NCBI GenBank assembly: GCA_913057765.1
Contig: CAJXPH010000154.1
Location: 1-6,597, forward strand
Direction of reading: 5' to 3'
From: an uncultured Campylobacteraceae bacterium
GTDB taxonomy: Bacteria; Campylobacterota; Campylobacteria; Campylobacterales; Arcobacteraceae
Length of the DNA stretch: 6,597 nucleotides
Shown: piece after piece, positions 5,813 through 6,597 of the stretch
Layout: the number at the start of each line of letters is the position of its first letter
Position numbering within the stretch: the first letter of the stretch is position 1
Notes under the pieces: generated by a model
What the model saw: the letters and a program-made list of their open reading frames with translations, nothing else
Told to the model about the DNA's origin: nothing
The model's database searches: none
Made by a program: the position numbers and the translations under genes

Positions 5813-5950
5813 ATGAAATGTTTTAAAATTCTAATGATGTTTTATATGATAATAGGGTTAGTGAAGATATTAAATAATCCAATAGATACAAATACTCACA
5901 TGGTACAAAAAGCAAGTCCAACTTTTAGTGGTATTAGTCACAAACTTTAA
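5813..5950 (+). CDS. Small membrane or secreted peptide, 45 residues, unrecognised
   Basis: A short reading frame that gene callers may miss. The peptide starts MKCFKILMMFYMIIGLVKIL, a basic start and a hydrophobic stretch (residues 4-20) typical of a membrane anchor or signal. A polar, weakly basic tail (about 21-45) ends in SGISHKL. Support for expression is unusually good: a consensus sigma70 promoter at 5754-5782 and AAGGA at 5802-5806, 6 bases from the ATG. A palindromic operator covers the predicted transcription start. It lies 49 bases before the MarR-GNAT gene, whose operator is similar, so it is probably a target of that regulator. Function unknown; it could be a small stress-response membrane peptide or the remnant of a larger gene. 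Confidence 0.6.
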   Translation: MKCFKILMMFYMIIGLVKILNNPIDTNTHMVQKASPTFSGISHKL

Positions 5951-5952
5951 AA

Positions 5953-5961
5953 TGTTATAAT
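5953..5961 (+). promoter_or_regulatory. Extended -10 promoter of the MarR-GNAT gene
   Basis: TGTTATAAT is a perfect extended -10 (TGn plus TATAAT), just after the stop of the small peptide gene. No good -35 is visible, which such promoters tolerate. Predicted transcription start is at about 5968, within the second operator. Confidence 0.65.
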
Positions 5962-5963
5962 AT

Positions 5964-5978
5964 TTAACTACTTACGTA
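5964..5978 (+). promoter_or_regulatory. Operator 2: near copy of the upstream palindrome
   Basis: TTAACTACTTACGTA. Its reverse complement, TACGTAAGTAGTTAA, matches TACGTAACTAGTTAC of operator 1 at 13 of 15 positions. It starts 2 bases after the -10 box, the same layout as operator 1, which fits autorepression by the gene it precedes. Confidence 0.65.
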
Positions 5979-5999
5979 TTTACTATTATAGAGGTTTTT

Positions 6000-6570
6000 A
6001 TGAATAATTTATTTGATAAAACTGGTGTTATGGCAATTGGTACTAGGCTTAGAATGCTTAGTGAAAGATTAGCTAAAGATGCAGAAAAGATGTTTGAATT
6101 GTATAATGTAGATATTAAGCAAAAATGGTATCCCGTTGTTTTTTCACTTTCCCAAGACAAAAATCCAAAAACTGTAACAGAAATTGCAAATGAGATAGGT
6201 CAATCACATGTTTCAGTTGTAAAAATTATAAGAGAAATGTCCAAAGCTGGAATGTTAATCGAAAAAAAAGATAAGACAGATGGACGAAAAACTAATATTT
6301 CATTAAGTGAAATAGGAAAAGAAAAAATAGCAGGACTAGATAGTCAACATAAAGATGTTACTGTTGCTGTTCAAAATATGCTTTCAGGTATGGAATATAA
6401 CTTGTGGCATGCCCTTGATGAGTTTGAAGAACTTTTAGATGAAAAGTCAACATATCCTAGAGTTTTGGAAGTGCAAAGAAAAAGAGAAGATGAAAAAGTA
6501 TTGATTATAGATTTTGAAAATAAATATGCAGAAGATTTTAAAGTGTTTAATGAAGAATGGATAAATAGAT
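6000..6570 (+). CDS. MarR-GNAT fusion regulator, 3' end cut off by adapter
   Basis: The first 190 codons of a MarR-type regulator fused to a GNAT acetyltransferase. The start MAIGTRLRML (11-20), the helix-turn-helix KTVTEIANEIGQSHVSVVKI (57-76), and the wing DKTDGRKTNISLSEIG (91-106) are clear. From about 165 the sequence IIDFENKYAEDFKVFNEEWI matches the first strand and helix of a GNAT domain, as in bifunctional HTH/GNAT proteins usually over 300 residues long. The open frame continues without a stop into adapter at 6571; the last translated residues (VSYTHLTL) are adapter, not protein. The ribosome binding site GAGG (5991-5994) lies 5 bases before the ATG. Paired operators suggest that it represses itself and the upstream peptide gene. 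The GNAT substrate is unknown. Confidence 0.85.
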
Positions 6571-6597
6571 CTGTCTCTTATACACATCTGACGCTGC
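6571..6597. other. Illumina Nextera adapter, reverse complement (artefact)
   Basis: Not native DNA. These 27 bases are the exact reverse complement of 16-42, that is the read-1-side Nextera adapter with the Tn5 mosaic end. The read-2-side adapter would have a different sequence after the mosaic end, so both contig ends carry the same adapter arm. Confidence 0.97.

Noticed and set aside
5972..6160. Minus-strand 62-codon frame over the start of the MarR-GNAT gene
   Set aside because: It overlaps the helix-rich N-terminus and the operator of a clear regulator, and has no ribosome binding site of its own.
1..6597. Identical 27-base inverted repeats at the two ends, resembling a transposon
   Set aside because: They are Nextera adapter with the Tn5 mosaic end used in library preparation. 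There is no transposase gene, and an i5 index precedes one copy.

Overview
This is a contig of low-GC bacterial DNA (roughly 30% GC by eye) with Illumina Nextera library adapter at both ends. Bases 1-42 are the end of an i5 adapter, including a readable index, and bases 6571-6597 are the same read-1-side adapter in reverse complement. Only about 43-6570 is native. The gene set suggests a Campylobacterota member, most likely of the Arcobacter group. Reasons are the AT-rich sequence, an arsP-arsR pair like that of Campylobacter jejuni, a SlyD-type isomerase without the His-rich tail, short intergenic gaps and AAGGA ribosome binding sites. The taxonomic call is an inference.

Left block (73-2146, plus strand): an ArsP-type permease, a small ArsR-family repressor with a C-terminal Cys-Cys pair, and a GNAT acetyltransferase with a C-terminal YoaP/thioredoxin-like domain. 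The gaps are 33 and 28 bases, so they look like one operon, plausibly for trivalent (organo)arsenical sensing, efflux and modification. A perfect 12-bp hairpin closes it and also serves the convergent slyD.

Middle block (2184-4167, minus strand): a SlyD-like FKBP prolyl isomerase, a four-cysteine YeeE/YedE (TsuA-like) sulfur-compound transporter, and a highly charged 87-residue protein of unknown function. Hairpins separate the genes, so each is probably its own transcript.

Right block (4287-5659): a secreted DUF302 protein (plus) converges on a secreted metallo-beta-lactamase-fold hydrolase (minus). One 13-bp hairpin contains both stop codons.

Rightmost block (5754-6570): the most interesting part. 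A consensus sigma70 promoter (TTGACA, 17 bases, TATAAT) is followed at once by the palindrome GTAACTAGTTAC and then a 45-codon gene for a small membrane or secreted peptide. Immediately downstream is a MarR-GNAT fusion regulator whose own TATAAT is followed by a near copy of the same palindrome. This suggests that the regulator represses both itself and the small peptide. The regulator gene runs off the native DNA into adapter, so its GNAT domain is missing.

No gap between genes exceeds about 155 bases. I saw no tRNA, rRNA, CRISPR array, insertion sequence or origin.
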